Below are positions 46,601 to 56,606 of a stretch of DNA of 64,000 bases, one piece after another; the stretch's first letter is position 1, and each line of letters opens with the position of its first letter. A model generated the notes under the pieces. That model saw nothing but the letters and a program-made list of their open reading frames with translations, ran no database searches and was not told where the DNA came from. The translations under genes and the position numbers were made by a program. This stretch comes from Phocoena phocoena (taxonomy: Eukaryota > Chordata > Mammalia > Artiodactyla > Phocoenidae): positions 83,579,168 to 83,643,167 of the forward strand of contig NC_089220.1 of the NCBI RefSeq assembly GCF_963924675.1, read 5' to 3'.

Positions 46601-48606
46601 GCTCAGGGGGAGGGTCTCCTAAGAATCCTCAAAAATGCTCCTGAGAGAAAGAAGAAGACTTACACTTCCGCCAGGCCCACTTTGTGATAGCAGCTGCTCA
46701 GTTAAGAACTTTGGTACCTCCTTCCCTCCTTCCTCACTGTACCCCACCCCTAGTGGGCATAGAGGAAGATCAGGGAATCCTCCCACAGGCCTTTCTGCAG
46801 GGCCTGCAGCCCACCTGAAACCATTCTTGGAGGTGGGGCAGAAGATGTCATTCTAAATTAAGACTGGAGTTTTGAGTTATAACTAGTTTCTGAAGTAAGA
46901 CTGGGCTTTGTGAGGAAAAGTGTCCTAGGCTTGTCTATTCCCCAGGAGAAAATGGAACATCTCGTGACAGCCTCAGTTTCCTTCCATGGGTCTTAGGGGA
47001 GCTTCTCCCACAGAATACATTGGAAACGGGCTGTGGGACACAACAGTAAGCTGGGATTTGATTACATCCTGTGCATTGTACTTAGCCAGTACCCAGGTCA
47101 TCTGCCTACGGGGCCAAAGGCAGTCTGAGAGCAGAGCCTCGTCTGGCAGGTGCGTGTGCCCTGTGACGGGGAAGTTCCTGCTCGTGGGAGGCAGGATCCA
47201 GGACCCTGCAGTGCCCTGCCTTGGGGAGGGCAGCGGGCCTGCCAGGTACACGGATGCTGGCTTGCAGAGAAGGCCACATAGCACGTCCCCATCCCTGATG
47301 ACCCTCTGCCCGGTCAGGTTACACGCACTTCCCAGAGGAAGGGAGAGAGGCCGCTTCACTTTTCATTCTGAGCCACTTCCCTCATTCCACGGGCTCCTGG
47401 GACATGGCTCCACCATGCCGCAGTGACCACACCACTCGTGGGGAAGCAGAAAGTCTCTCACCACAGGCCCGCTCCCCATAGCCATGGCAACTAGATTACT
47501 CAGCCTAGCCCAGCCCCAAAGGCCTGAGAGCCTTAACTCACAGACTCAGAGTCCCCTCATCCCACCTGTAAGGAGGAGGAACCAGACCTAAGGGCCCTTC
47601 CTCCCCCCCGCAGCCAGTCCAGAGACTTCAGTTTCCCTTCCTGGGAGCAGCCAGTGCTGACTCTCACGCTGGGCCAGCCCAGCAGTCTTACCTCCCTGAA
47701 GGAGGGGCCCCAAGTTGTTCCTCTCACCCGCCCAGGAGAATCCCTGGCCTATGGCAACACACACATCTTCAGGCTCCGGGAGGACCGGAGGCTGGGAAGC
47801 AGGCCCAGTTTGGGAAGCAGCAGACACAGTGGAGACAGAGGTGCAGGGCAAAGTGTGGTTTCCCCTTCCCTGCAGACGGGCCGGCGTCAGGGAGCCAGGC
47901 CGAGAGCAGCTGGCGGAAGCAGAAGTCTATCCGTTCCCTCCCAGGCCCCTGGGAGGAGAGCCTCCAGTTCTCCCTTGGGGTCCAGGAGCCTTTCGTGGCC
48001 ACCTCACAGCAGCAGGGGGAGAGCAGGGCATCCCAGGGACAGGGCCGGGGCCAGGTGGGGAGGGGTGAGGATTCCAGTCCAGGCGTCCATCTGGGGCTGG
48101 AATGGGCTGTCTGTGCTGGGAGTAGGGGCCTGGCTCACCTCTGCTGCTGGCCCTGCCTCAGCTCTGGGACACCTTTCCTCCCACTGCCCAGACTGGGAGC
48201 AACACACCCTTCTCTTCTTGGGGGCTTTGGGGAAAGACAGACCCAGACCCAGAGAAATTTCCTCCTATGACCACCCAGGCAGCCATCGTCTTCCCACATC
48301 CAAACACAGAGCCTTAGCCCCAGCAGCCCAGGGACACAGACGGGGGGCACACACCCTCCCACCCAGGTTTGTTTATCTGGGTAGTTGTGTCAGCTGCCTG
48401 GCCAAGCAACACAGGCGCCTGAGTCCTGGCAGACATAAACCAAGCCAGCCCCCCTCCCACCCCGGCAAAGCCCCAAGCAGGGCGGCCGCCACCCCTGCAG
48501 CCCTCCGCCCAGCCCCACTCACATCATCCCATCTGATGAAGCGCTCCCCTTGGCTCAGATAGGCCTTCACCCCGGGGGGTTGCAGGACAGGGTTGAGCAG
48601 AGACAT
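30288..48606 (-). CDS. PLCB2: PLCB2, phosphoinositide phospholipase C beta-2 (32 coding exons)
   Basis: Exons in transcript order: 48606-48523, 45246-45169, 44519-44451, 43835-43695, 43569-43490, 43407-43354, 43247-43172, 40812-40712, 40531-40365, 40275-40129, 39961-39804, 39523-39441, 39169-39085, 38482-38320, 38181-38072, 37949-37853, 36882-36798, 36664-36540, 36024-35870, 35338-35174, 34593-34494, 34079-33975, 33806-33715, 33586-33511, 33249-33205, 33095-32864, 32777-32612, 32501-32425, 32334-32239, 31677-31620, 30953-30867, 30491-30288. Total 3561 nt, 1186 residues plus TGA; human is 1185. Phases match at every junction. Order: PH, EF hands, X, acidic linker, Y, C2, coiled-coil C-terminal domain. 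Family role: hydrolyses PIP2 to IP3 and diacylglycerol at the plasma membrane when bound by Gq-alpha or G-beta-gamma, in leukocytes, platelets and type II taste cells. Catalytic and calcium residues H327, N328, E357, D359, H374 and E408 are all present. One intron has a GC donor (after 35870). No frameshift or internal stop was found. Confidence 0.97.
31000..31215 (+). repeat. MIR SINE in PLCB2 intron 30
   Basis: GACAAATTCCTTAACCTTTG, TAAAATGAGGATAATAGTAC, and TAGTGCCTGCACAAGG in MIR order. Confidence 0.75.
32239..33586 (-). CDS. PLCB2: PLCB2 exons 24-29: proximal C-terminal domain
   Basis: Exons 33586-33511, 33249-33205, 33095-32864, 32777-32612, 32501-32425 and 32334-32239 code about residues 841-1070. 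The reading is Lys/Arg/Glu-rich ([55 protein letters not shown]). This is the helical domain that binds Gq-alpha and anionic membrane. Exons 25-27 lie in an intragenic CpG-rich block. Confidence 0.93.
32550..33350. promoter_or_regulatory. PLCB2: Intragenic CpG-rich block within PLCB2
   Basis: CpG density by eye is far above the rest of the gene, across exons 25-27 and the short introns between them. It codes the Arg/Ala/Gly-rich part of the C-terminal domain, so codon content explains part of it. No start site is supported. Confidence 0.45.
33715..35338 (-). CDS. PLCB2: PLCB2 exons 20-23: C2 domain and following linker
   Basis: Exons 35338-35174, 34593-34494, 34079-33975 and 33806-33715 code residues 687-840. 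Recognisable segments are [56 protein letters not shown] and [17 protein letters not shown]. The segment [13 protein letters not shown] is one residue shorter than the human form I recall (HDTKSVK). Confidence 0.94.
34150..34262 (+). repeat. Partial MIR in PLCB2 intron 21
   Basis: TGTTAGGATTAAGCGAGAAA then AAGCATTTTAAGTGCCC, the 3' half of a MIR. Confidence 0.5.
35870..37949 (-). CDS. PLCB2: PLCB2 exons 16-19: Y domain and start of C2
   Basis: Exons 37949-37853, 36882-36798, 36664-36540 and 36024-35870 code about residues 533-686. Y-domain hallmarks seen are [51 protein letters not shown] and [18 protein letters not shown]. Exon 17 leaves by a weak donor (GTATCC after GTGGA). Exon 19 leaves by a GC donor. 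Confidence 0.94.
38072..38181 (-). CDS. PLCB2: PLCB2 exon 15: acidic X-Y linker
   Basis: 110 nt. It codes [20 protein letters not shown] then [16 protein letters not shown], residues about 496-532. Family knowledge: this negatively charged linker occludes the active site and is repelled by membrane, giving auto-inhibition. The right boundary was chosen at 38181 to give the VWAGEEG reading known from human; two further AGs upstream (exon starts 38196 and 38205) would also keep frame. Confidence 0.85.
38320..40275 (-). CDS. PLCB2: PLCB2 exons 10-14: catalytic X domain
   Basis: Exons 40275-40129, 39961-39804, 39523-39441, 39169-39085 and 38482-38320. The motif [13 protein letters not shown] gives H327 and N328. 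[11 protein letters not shown] gives E357 and D359. [10 protein letters not shown] gives H374. ILSFENH gives E408. These numbers are identical to those known for human PLC-beta-2. Exon 14 runs past the X domain ([13 protein letters not shown]) into the Pro/Gly/Glu-rich linker. Confidence 0.95.
38640..38955 (+). repeat. L2 fragment in PLCB2 intron 13
   Basis: CCTCCAGGAAGCCTTCCCTG, GACTAGAGGGTAAGTGACCT and CCCAGCACAGTGCCTGACAC follow L2 3'-end order. Confidence 0.75.
40365..43407 (-). CDS. PLCB2: PLCB2 exons 6-9: EF-hand region
   Basis: Exons 43407-43354, 43247-43172, 40812-40712 and 40531-40365 code about residues 151-284. They include [42 protein letters not shown] and [19 protein letters not shown]. 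These are the degenerate EF hands that scaffold the catalytic barrel. The 2.4 kb intron between exons 7 and 8 carries an L1 fragment and a SINE. Confidence 0.94.
41180..42245 (+). mobile_element. L1 3' ORF2 fragment in PLCB2 intron 7
   Basis: Typical L1 sequence, with an internal deletion near 41280 and a SINE at 41576-41706. Recognisable phrases are ATGCTGGTGGGATTGTAAAA and CAATGGAATAGTATTCCACA. Both strands lack an open frame of useful length, so it is inactive. Confidence 0.9.
41576..41706 (+). mobile_element. CHR-type SINE nested in an L1 fragment
   Basis: Head GGGAATTCCCTGGCGGTCC, tail AAATAAATAAATAA. Flanked by AAACCCACAATGAG (41562-41575) and AAAACCACAGTGAG (41707-41720), a duplication of L1 sequence. 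It lies in PLCB2 intron 7, opposite in strand to the gene. Confidence 0.88.
43490..48606 (-). CDS. PLCB2: PLCB2 exons 1-5: N-terminus and PH domain
   Basis: The start ATG is 48604-48606 ([17 protein letters not shown]). Exon 1 has 28 codons, then 26 (ETTIASPV), 23 (EMEFLDIT), 47 (SQKLRDVF) and 26 codons plus 2 nt (DWAEDVLA). This is residues 1-150, the PLC-type PH domain, which in this family binds Rac and G-beta-gamma rather than phosphoinositide. At the exon 5/6 junction the split codon reads AGC (serine in DKSLVKLK); I recall isoleucine there in human. Confidence 0.94.
44916..44938 (+). repeat. (TC)n in PLCB2 intron 2
   Basis: About 9 TC units (CTCTCTCTCTCTCTC). Confidence 0.85.
45247..48522 (-). 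other. PLCB2: PLCB2 intron 1
   Basis: 3.3 kb, donor GTGAGT and acceptor CTGCAG. Mostly unique-looking GC-rich sequence. The stretch 45980-46980 is less GC-rich. No exon, RNA gene or clear repeat was identified. Confidence 0.75.
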
Positions 48607-48925
48607 AGTGCCAAGCGTCCGTCTTAGGAGAGGCTGGGCAGGCACAGGGCGCAGAAGGAGGGGAGGAAGGAGGGCGGGCGGGGGTGGGGGGAGACTAGCT
48701 GGGCTCACATGGCACCCGCCCCAGCTAGTCCGGAAGTCTGGGCGCTCTTACAGCCCGCGGGGGGCAGTAGCTGGGTGCAGAGCTGAATGCTTCAGCCAGA
48801 GGCCCATCTGCCTTTTGAATCAACCTCATCCCGCCCGCCCGCAGTGGGGGGCTGTGGTCACTGCTCCTGCCCAGGGAGGCCGGGCTCCCCTCCGCAAAGC
48901 CCCCCGCCCTCACCCGGTGCCTCAG

Positions 48926-48933
48926 CACTTCCT
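48926..48933 (-). promoter_or_regulatory. ETS/PU.1-type site upstream of PLCB2
   Basis: AGGAAGTG on the PLCB2 strand, 320 nt before the start codon. A second, longer match, AAGAGGAAGTG, lies at 49628-49638, about 1 kb upstream. PLCB2 is a blood-cell gene, so PU.1-family control is plausible. Short motifs like this arise by chance. Confidence 0.25.
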
Positions 48934-50283
48934 GCTCAGGGCTTCCTTCTCTGTGCTGCTCAAGAAGCAGGTCCCGAGGCCTGGCCGCCCAGAGCAGGGG
49001 CCTCTCCGTTCCAGGGGTCATCCCTGGTCAGATGTGGGAAGGGGCCAGCTGGGGATACTGCTGCCCAGGTGGACACTGAGGGGGGTGAGCAAGGAGCTCA
49101 CGAGGGGAAGGGACCCCCACAGAGGTGGGGTCCGGAGCACAGGGGTCACTCTCAGAGGCCGAGGAGCCTGGGACCACCCTGGAGGTGGGAGTTGAGGGAG
49201 AAGCAGGGTCCAGCTGGGACTAAGTGTTTTGAATAAGCAAAGTTTGCTGAACATCCAGCCCCTCCTTCTCGGTGCTTCCTCCCCATGAAAATGAGGTGCA
49301 AGTGAGGCAATCGCACCCCTCACCCGCGTCACACGTGACTCCCTCCTCTTGGCCTTCCGGACCTGGACGAGGCCTGAAACCTCACTGACCAGCCGCCACT
49401 CCACACACCGCTGCTTCAAGCACCCCTCAGCCACCAGCCTCCACCTTGCTGTCCTGCCAGGCTCTCTCCTCTGCCCTGTGCCGGGGCCTGTGGGAGAGAA
49501 TGCTTGGGGCAGGAGGGCTGCTCGCAGGGGCCTCAGCTTGCAGTGCTGCTCAGGGCTTATGGCACTAACTCTGCTCCAGCCCAGGGCCCGGCCCGGGAGC
49601 TCAGTCACAGCCCAGTCCAGCCCAGCCCACTTCCTCTTGCCTAATCTGCTCTCATCACCCTTCTTAACCCAGCTGGGGGAGCCGGGAGCTCTGCCCCGGA
49701 TTTCCTTCCCCTCTCAGGGCCCAGCTTTCTGTTCCAGGTCCCACCGTGGACATTTGTGCCACCCCCTGACAACAACGGGACCCTCACCCAGGCCCTAGAA
49801 CTGCCTCTGATGGCCAGTCCGGCCCAAGGCAGGAGGATGGGGGCCTCTAGGGGTTGGAGCTGAGGGGGTTCCTAGCACAAAAATAAGCCCTGGAAAAATG
49901 ATTCTAAGACCACTGGGGTGGATCCTGGAGCAAGGCCTGACTGAACCTGTGGAAACAGCTTGGGAATCCTCCATGCTGCCATGCCCTGTGCCCTCAGGAC
50001 TCAGCCGCCCTCCCCTCCCTCTAAGCCCTGCTGTCTCTCATCTCTCCTCCCTCATCCCTCCAGCCTTGGACCCCTCTGGGGGCCCCTCTGGTGTCTCCTG
50101 CTCTTCCGATTCCCTTCCTGGGATCAGGTTCCCTCTCTGTCTGTTTGAATGCATTTTGCAAGGGAAATCCCTGTCCCTTCCCAAAGCCCCTGCACCTGTC
50201 ACCTGCAGCCGGCCCTGCTCCTGTACTCAATTCCTCCCTCTGGTCCACCCTGCAGCCTTCTCTCTACTTTGGGCCTGGAAAGA

Positions 50284-50288
<5 letters not shown>

Positions 50289-50341
<53 letters not shown>
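50289..50341 (+). repeat. (CT)n microsatellite upstream of PLCB2
   Basis: About 26 uninterrupted CT units, 1.7 kb before the PLCB2 start codon. Confidence 0.95.
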
Positions 50342-50343
<2 letters not shown>

Positions 50344-51334
50344 CCTCGGCATGGGGATGGGGTAGGTGGAGGCTCTCTCATTTCACAGGATTGGGGGCGC
50401 CACAAGGAAGGCAAGGATTTCAGGGCTCTTTACTCTTTTACCCTTTCTATCTCCGGCTTTGAAGTTTGAGGCTCTGAATCCACAGAATAAAGCCTCACCC
50501 ATCTTTACCCAGTGATGACACTGCCTGGACCCTGTTCTTGAGACCCCCAACTGTAGCTTCGTCTGTCCTCGCCTGCCCACATCCTGCAAAGCAGCCCTCA
50601 GAATGCAAGAAATCCAAGCAGCAAAGGGAGCTGGGAAAACCTTCATCCAACAGGGATCTTTTTCCTTTAAAATTACATTTAGGTTTTTTAAAATGTGAAT
50701 TGACAAAAATATTGTGTAAATAATGGTAGACTGGATACAGAGAAAATCAGAGAGGTCACATGAATGCACAGTTTGGGAGACTGGCTCCTGGGCTGAGCTG
50801 AGAAGAGGGCGCCTCAGACAGTCTGCCAATCTCATCCCCCCCAAGGCAGAAGGTGAAGGGCGAGGATGCCCCCTGCTGGGCGCACTGGAGAGCACGTGCC
50901 TCCTGGGGAAAGGCTGGGAACCCCGAAGGCAGACCCTTAGGGAAGTTGCTGCTGGGTCTGGATCAGTTGTGAAGATGGGCATGCTGGAGACTTTGGCATG
51001 TCCGAGCTTTGGCGAAGTCACTTGCCCACTTGGCAGCTTTGTGTGGGGACCTCTTGCTTTTTGGTTTCTCAACCTGTTCATCAGAGAAGTTTAGCAGTGG
51101 AAGTTGAACTCAGATCTTTGGGTGGCCCAGTTACCAGACAAACAAGAGAGTCAAATTAGGTGGGTTTCTTACCTGATGCCATGACCTACCTGATGAAGCA
51201 GTGGGGTTCAGAAGCCCGGAGGCCTGTTGAGTGTCTTGGGCCAGTGGCTAGTTTACTTCTGGAATGAAGATTGGCTCAGATGTTGCATCCTCAAAGATCT
51301 GTTTCCTAGTTGGGCACAGGGAGCCAGGCTGGGC

Positions 51335-51530
51335 TCACTACTCTATGAACCTAGCCACTTACTAGCTGGTTTATCTTGCAACGGTCCCGTGCCTCAACTT
51401 TCTTACCTGTAAGATGGGGATAATTGTGCCTCACAGGACTCTGTAAGAATTAAATAATATAATGGATGTAAAGTACTTAATACCCAGCCTGCACATGAGC
51501 TCAATATTATTATTATTACTTGTTAGCAGA
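51335..51530 (+). repeat. MIR SINE
   Basis: CTAGCCACTTACTAGCTGG, CTGTAAGATGGGGATAATTG, GAATTAAATAATATAATGG, ending in a TTATTATTATTA run. Confidence 0.78.
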
Positions 51531-51991
51531 CGCTGACAGGAGAAAAGCAGTTTCTTATTACTTCCTCCTCAGTGTATATTGCTATTCTTTCCACAACTGT
51601 CTTCACTGACTCGCTCTTTGGGTTTTTTGTGGGTTTTTTTCCAGCAGTTTGTGTGGATCAGGGCCTGGACCCACCTTCCCAGGGCAGGCTGAATTAGGGG
51701 TGCTCCTGAAGCAGGCTGTCCCCCAAGCAGCCTGAACTCGTGAAGTCACATCACGGGCAAACGCCAACCTCCCACCACCTCCACACCATCACAGCTGGTG
51801 AGGCAGGTGTGACACTGAAGACCAGGAGGTGTCCATCAGTCCGGCTGTATGTTCAGCTGTAGCTCCAGATCCAGCCACCCTCTGCGTGCTGAGAGCTGAG
51901 TGTGAATGCAGGCAAGGACAAGACTGGGTAGCAGGTGCTGAGGCTCTAATCCCTTAGGGGAAAAGGACAGGCGATCAAGAGTTCTCTGCAG

Positions 51992-52201
51992 GGGCTTCCC
52001 TGGTGGCGCAGTGGTTGGGAGTCCGCCTGCCGATGCAGGGGACGTGGGTTCGTGCCCCGGTCCGGGAAGATCCCACATGCCACAGAGCGGCTGGGCCCGT
52101 GAGCCATGGCCGCTGAGCCTGCGCATCTGGAGCCTGTGCTCCAAAACGGGAGTAGGCCACAACAGTGAGAGGCCCGAGTACCGCAAAAAAAAAAAAAAAA
52201 A
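51992..52201 (+). mobile_element. Young CHR-2-like SINE
   Basis: Head GGGCTTCCCTGGTGGCGCAG, core CCGGTCCGGGAAGATCCCAC, tail of about 18 A. Flanked by perfect 15-bp repeats AAGAGTTCTCTGCAG at 51977-51991 and 52202-52216. Perfect duplications and an unbroken A tail indicate a recent insertion. Confidence 0.93.
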
Positions 52202-53164
52202 AAGAGTTCTCTGCAGAAACCCAGGAGGAAGATGTTGCCTGCCCTCCCATGCCAACCCCTCCTAGAATCATAGAAGGAACCATCCTGGACTTAGAAGTGG
52301 AAAAGAATCAGTCCCATATGTGTTTCCCTTTGAAGTATCATTTTGGATCAAACTTACCTGGAGGTGTAACTAGGGGAACACTGGATCCGTCCTCAAGAAA
52401 CCTAGATTTTACTCTCAACCAGAGCAAAGGTTAGCTGTGAGATCTTGGCAAGTTACCTGAGCTCCCTGATCTGTTAAGTTTTTGATCATTTCCAAGATTC
52501 CTTCCAGCTCTAAAAATCTCTGTCCCATCAGAAGGGCCAGCCTTGTCACTTTCTCTGAGAGGTGACAAACCTAGAGATGAGAGCTGAAGATGGCAGGAAA
52601 AGGATCGGCTCTTCCCCCTACCGGGTGTTCTTGGACACATTACTCGTCTTCTCTGCCTCTGTTTATCTGTCTGTGAAATGGACCCATTTTCATAAGCGTG
52701 ATGGAAATAAGTTAGACAACATCCTTCTCCAGGTGGGCATGGTGCATTGCACATAAGGAGTGCCCTCAGAATTGATTGATTGCTTCCCTCCTTACTCCCG
52801 TCCTGGTCCATCTGTTTATCAGGACCTGGGCAAAGCCACAGTGAACCGGCGCCTCAACTTTGTGAATAGCAGGAAGCCAGTGAGGATAGGGGAGGTGTTG
52901 AGAGACAGACTCAGGATCCCAAAACATCCTAACCTGCTGGAGCAACAGCCTGAACCTCACAAGGTAAAATGAACAGGGCTTAACTGAGAGATCCGGGCTT
53001 GGCTCCAAGGCACCGACTGTACAAGGACAGGGTGGGGAAGTAGCAGCTTAGCAGAAGCATGTGTGAATAAAACTGAGGGTTTTCACCGACAGCCAGCTTC
53101 ATATGAGTCAAACGAGAAGGCTGCCAAAGAAACGGACAGACTCTTAGGCTGCTGAATTAAAGTG

Positions 53165-53300
53165 GAGTACTGAGCCCAGTGACTGTCCATCTTGATATCA
53201 ATCAGAATCGCCTGGGAAGCTCTGGTAACACTGGATGCTCCTTGCTGTTCCCAGACCCTCTGATTCAGGACCTGGGATGGGTGGGTGGGGAGAGGGGAAG
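53165..53300 (+). repeat. MER5-like fragment
   Basis: AATCAGAATCGCCTGGGAAG and CCTCTGATTCAGGACCTGGG match the MER5 pattern; the ends are not intact. Confidence 0.5.
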
Positions 53301-53654
53301 GAAGTGAGGCGTTTGGATTTCCAAAGAGCTTCAGTCTTGGTTCCAGTGTGCAGCCAGGGCTCTAGAACCAAGGAAGAGTCGGTCGCATTCTCATTCTTGG
53401 CATGTCAGACCACATCTAATGCACTCAGGGACTTCGGTCTCGGCGGCTTTATCATGGGGAAACGCACAAGCTGGAGAGCATTTGGTGGAAGGTGGCCAGG
53501 ATGTAGGATGCGCCTGACATTCTGTGAGGGCTGGTGGAGGGAACCACGGCATGGACATAAAGGTGGTCAGGCGGTCCACCTTCAAATGGATGAGACTTGC
53601 TCACGTGGGTCCTAAAGGTTGGAATCTTAGGTGACTGAGGTGACTGTCTTAGGT

Positions 53655-54060
53655 CAGGTTTCTCATGAAACATTATGAAACAGAGATTTGCTTCTTGTGG
53701 GAAGTTTATTGGGAAGTGCTCTCAGAGACAACACATCTGAGGGAGTGAAGGAATCAAGACTGAGCAGAGGAAGAAATTGATCAAGGATGCAGTCACAACA
53801 AAGGACGCCTCCACAGGGAGCTCGGGGGGTTGGGATGACACTGCAGAGCTGCCCCAACTGAAGTTGAACGCCCCACCCCCACCCGGCAACATTGACTAGG
53901 CAGATTATCCCTCAGGAAGTGAGGCAAGGCAGCTCCCTCTGAAAGCTGACGGAAATGCCCAGGGAGAGACTCAGCTGTGAGCGTTCAGCAGCCAATACTC
54001 CTAGCAACTTGGGGATAAGCTTCTTGGTCCCAGAGGCAGGATCTGGGTGGTGCACCATAG
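53655..54060 (-). mobile_element. LTR-like end of a decayed endogenous retrovirus
   Basis: It shares scattered similarity with 58470-58690 (for example AGCTGTGAGC and CAGCCAATACTCCTAGCA versus AGCTGTGAGC and TAGCCAACATTCCTAGCA). These two blocks bracket antisense retroviral sequence and may be its two LTRs. The similarity is low and was judged by eye. Confidence 0.4.
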
Positions 54061-54099
54061 CAACCATGACAGTACCCCCTTTGCACAGCCTGGAACTCT

Positions 54100-55850
54100 T
54101 TGCATCATATGGTAAGCACCCTCTGCCTGGGAATAGCCTCTCCAGAATTCTAGTGATTGTTTCCTCTGAGAAACTTATAGGAAGGTAAGTAGGTTGAACT
54201 TAGCCCTCACTACCGAAGCTTGTCTTGGTGTCACACTGATATTCAGCATCCCTCCATTACCCATTCTAGATTCTCTTTACCTTCAGCTTATACCTCTCCT
54301 GGTCTAGGTGGCTTACCTGGTGGGGTGACTCAGATCCTCATTCCCCAAGGAGTCTGAGCTCCTAACCACCATGCCCTTTTCAAGCCATGCTGCTGAATTT
54401 ATCCACTTACTGTCAAAATTGGGCAAGGGAGTACCAAGAGACACCCTAGAGGATCGCCTGGGTGCCAAACATCTTCTTCCCTGACCCCATTATATAGCAG
54501 CAGCCCTATCTCTTCCCGAGGATCAGGGTCAAGTACCCCTGGCAGGAAGCGACTCTTTTTTTTTTTTTTGCCTGCTGGTGTCTTGGTACAAGGAATCTAA
54601 AAGGCAGGAAGCAGCCACACTTAAAGTTGATGGGATTCTTTTTCTGTGCCCTCGTGGAAGCGTTCTACCTCTGGGAACTAGATTCTCTAAACCCAGAGAT
54701 CCTAGAACTGTAGGAATAGGAACCACGAATTTCCCCCAGAGGATCACTGGGAGTGATGGTGAGTGGGGTTATTCCTACTTCAGCCCCTTGTTTATTAGGC
54801 TCTTATATTCTACCTGTTGGTCCATGGCACCATATTATAGTTGCTGAATAGGGTACATCCTTCATGCTGGAGCATGGTGTCCCATCATCTCGAAAACAGT
54901 GCTTCAGCTGCACCTTTGAAAGGCTTTTCTTTCACCCTGTCAGCTCTATTCACCAGTGGATAGCGATGAATATGATAGGCCCAGGAGATTCTACGACCCT
55001 GTGCCCATTCTTTTGCTGTAAAGTGGGACTCTTGGTCTGATGTAATGTTATGTGAGATCCCATATCTGTGAATCAAACACTCCTTAAGCTCTCAGAGAGT
55101 GGTGCTGGTTGAGGCCTTTAGCAGGAAAGAGAAAGCCGTCCAGAATACATGCTGATCCAAGTCAAGATGAATCATCAAGCCTTCCCGATTAGAACAGGTG
55201 CAATGTAGTCACCTTGTTACCAAGTAACATCAGATGTTGGTAGGTTGGAGATTTGGCAGCAACAATAAAAAGGCCAGCCTTGGTGAGCGGGAGCCCATTC
55301 TGCTGGGTGCACCCCTGCCGCCATACACTATATGCCTATGTGTAGCCTCCATCTATGGCAACATGACCACTTTTCCATGCGCCAGTTGGGCTAGCACAAG
55401 TGGTAGATGACAGAGGCTGGCTAATGTCAACTAGCCAAGTCATTCTATCTACTTGGCTATTTAGCCTCTCCTCCATGGTGGATGCTCTCGAATGGACATT
55501 AACATGCAATGTATAGATCTTCACACTTTGTGTCCACTCCCATAGATACATCCAGGTGCCTCTTCTTCTTCCCAATTTTCCACTGTTTCCCTTTCTAGGC
55601 CTCTAACCAACTCATCAAGCCGTTTTCTACAGCCCATGAGCCTGTACATATTTTTAGGTAGGGCCACTCGACCAGGCAGCCACGATGATGATTCAGGTCT
55701 CCAGATATCAGTGTCAACTCAGACACGGCATGACCTTAAAATGTTTGGCTATTCCACTTTCCCCACTGTACAGTTACCCAAGTAAATGGCCATAGGTCCC
55801 TTTGGGGAAGGAGTAGAAAATCATTACTGTATTGCCATAGTATTATGGAA
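54100..55850 (-). mobile_element. Fragmentary endogenous retrovirus, pol/env side
   Basis: On the minus strand, 54885-55076 reads as part of a retroviral integrase core (motif HNITSDQ followed by HFTAKEWAQ). Frames are broken throughout by stops and shifts and no full gene survives. The flanking phrases are familiar from old mammalian ERV internal regions. It is non-functional; the clade was not assigned, though gammaretrovirus-like (ERV1) is my best guess. Confidence 0.55.
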
Positions 55851-55901
55851 GCCTTCCTCCTGGAGACCCAACCTCTCCTTCAGTCAAAGGGTTCTGGATC
55901 T

Positions 55902-56454
55902 GCCACCTGCCAATGCAGGGGACACGGGTTTGAGCCCTGGTCCGGGAAGATTCCACATGCCGCGGAGCAACTAAGCCCGTGCACCACAACTACTGAGCCT
56001 GTGCTCTAGAGCCCATGAGCCACAACTACTGAGCCTGCGTGCCACAACTGCTGAAGCCCATGTGCCTAGAGCCCGTGCTCCACAGCAAGAGAAGCCACCA
56101 TAATGAGAAGCCAGCGCACCGCAATGAAGAGTAGCCCCCGGAGCTTCCCCGGTGGCGCAGTGGTTGAGAGTCTGCCTGCTGATGCAGGGTTCGTGCCCCG
56201 GTCCGGGAAGATCCCACATGCCGCGGAGCGGCTGGGCCCGTGAGTCATGGCCGCTGAGCCTGCGCGTCCGGAACCTGTCCGGAGCCTGTGCTCCGCAACG
56301 GGAGAGGCCACAACAGTGAGAGGCCCGCGTACCGCCAAAAAAAAAGAAGAGTAGCCCCCACTCGCTGCAACTAGAGAAAGCCCATGCACAGCAATAAAGA
56401 CCCAACGCAGCCAAAAATAAATAAAAATAAAGTAAGTAAATTAAAAAAAAAAAA
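55902..56454 (+). mobile_element. 5'-truncated CHR-1-like SINE, split by a later insertion
   Basis: It begins inside the head at GCCACCTGCCAATGC and ends in AAATAAATAAAAATAAAG plus A run. Flanked by GTTCTGGATCT (55891-55901) and GTTCTAGATCT (56457-56467). A second SINE sits inside it at 56140-56345. Confidence 0.88.
56140..56345 (+). mobile_element. CHR-2-like SINE inserted into an older SINE
   Basis: Head GGAGCTTCCCCGGTGGCGCAG (its first bases), core CGGAGCGGCTGGGCCCGTGA, A tail. Flanked by perfect 14-bp repeats GAAGAGTAGCCCCC at 56126-56139 and 56346-56359, which are host SINE sequence. It carries a small internal duplication around GGAACCTGTCCGGAGCCTGTG. Confidence 0.92.
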
Positions 56455-56606
56455 GTGTTCTAGATCTGAAAATTGAGTCAGGTCTGGAAACCAGACAAGG
56501 TATCGTGACTTTTTATTGGCGCAACTGTCACCAACCTCCTGATCTTTCATTCCTGATTTCTTTTCATTGTACAGCTCAGCAATTCTGTGTGTGGTCTGCA
56601 GATCGC

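Larger units (their letters stand above)
48607..53160. other. Intergenic DNA upstream of PLCB2
   Basis: It contains the PLCB2 promoter and 5' UTR (not delimited), a (CT)n repeat 50289-50341, a MIR at about 51335-51530 and a young SINE at 51992-52201. Long GC-rich frames at 48593-49608 on both strands look like composition artefacts. Confidence 0.6.

Noticed and set aside
47654..48562. 302-codon plus-strand ORF across PLCB2 intron 1 and exon 1
   Set aside because: No ATG-led recognisable domain; Pro/Arg/Ser-rich composition of stop-poor GC-rich DNA, antisense to a known gene.
48593..49608. Long ORFs on both strands upstream of PLCB2
   Set aside because: Both strands open for similar length, typical of GC-rich promoter DNA, with no family resemblance.
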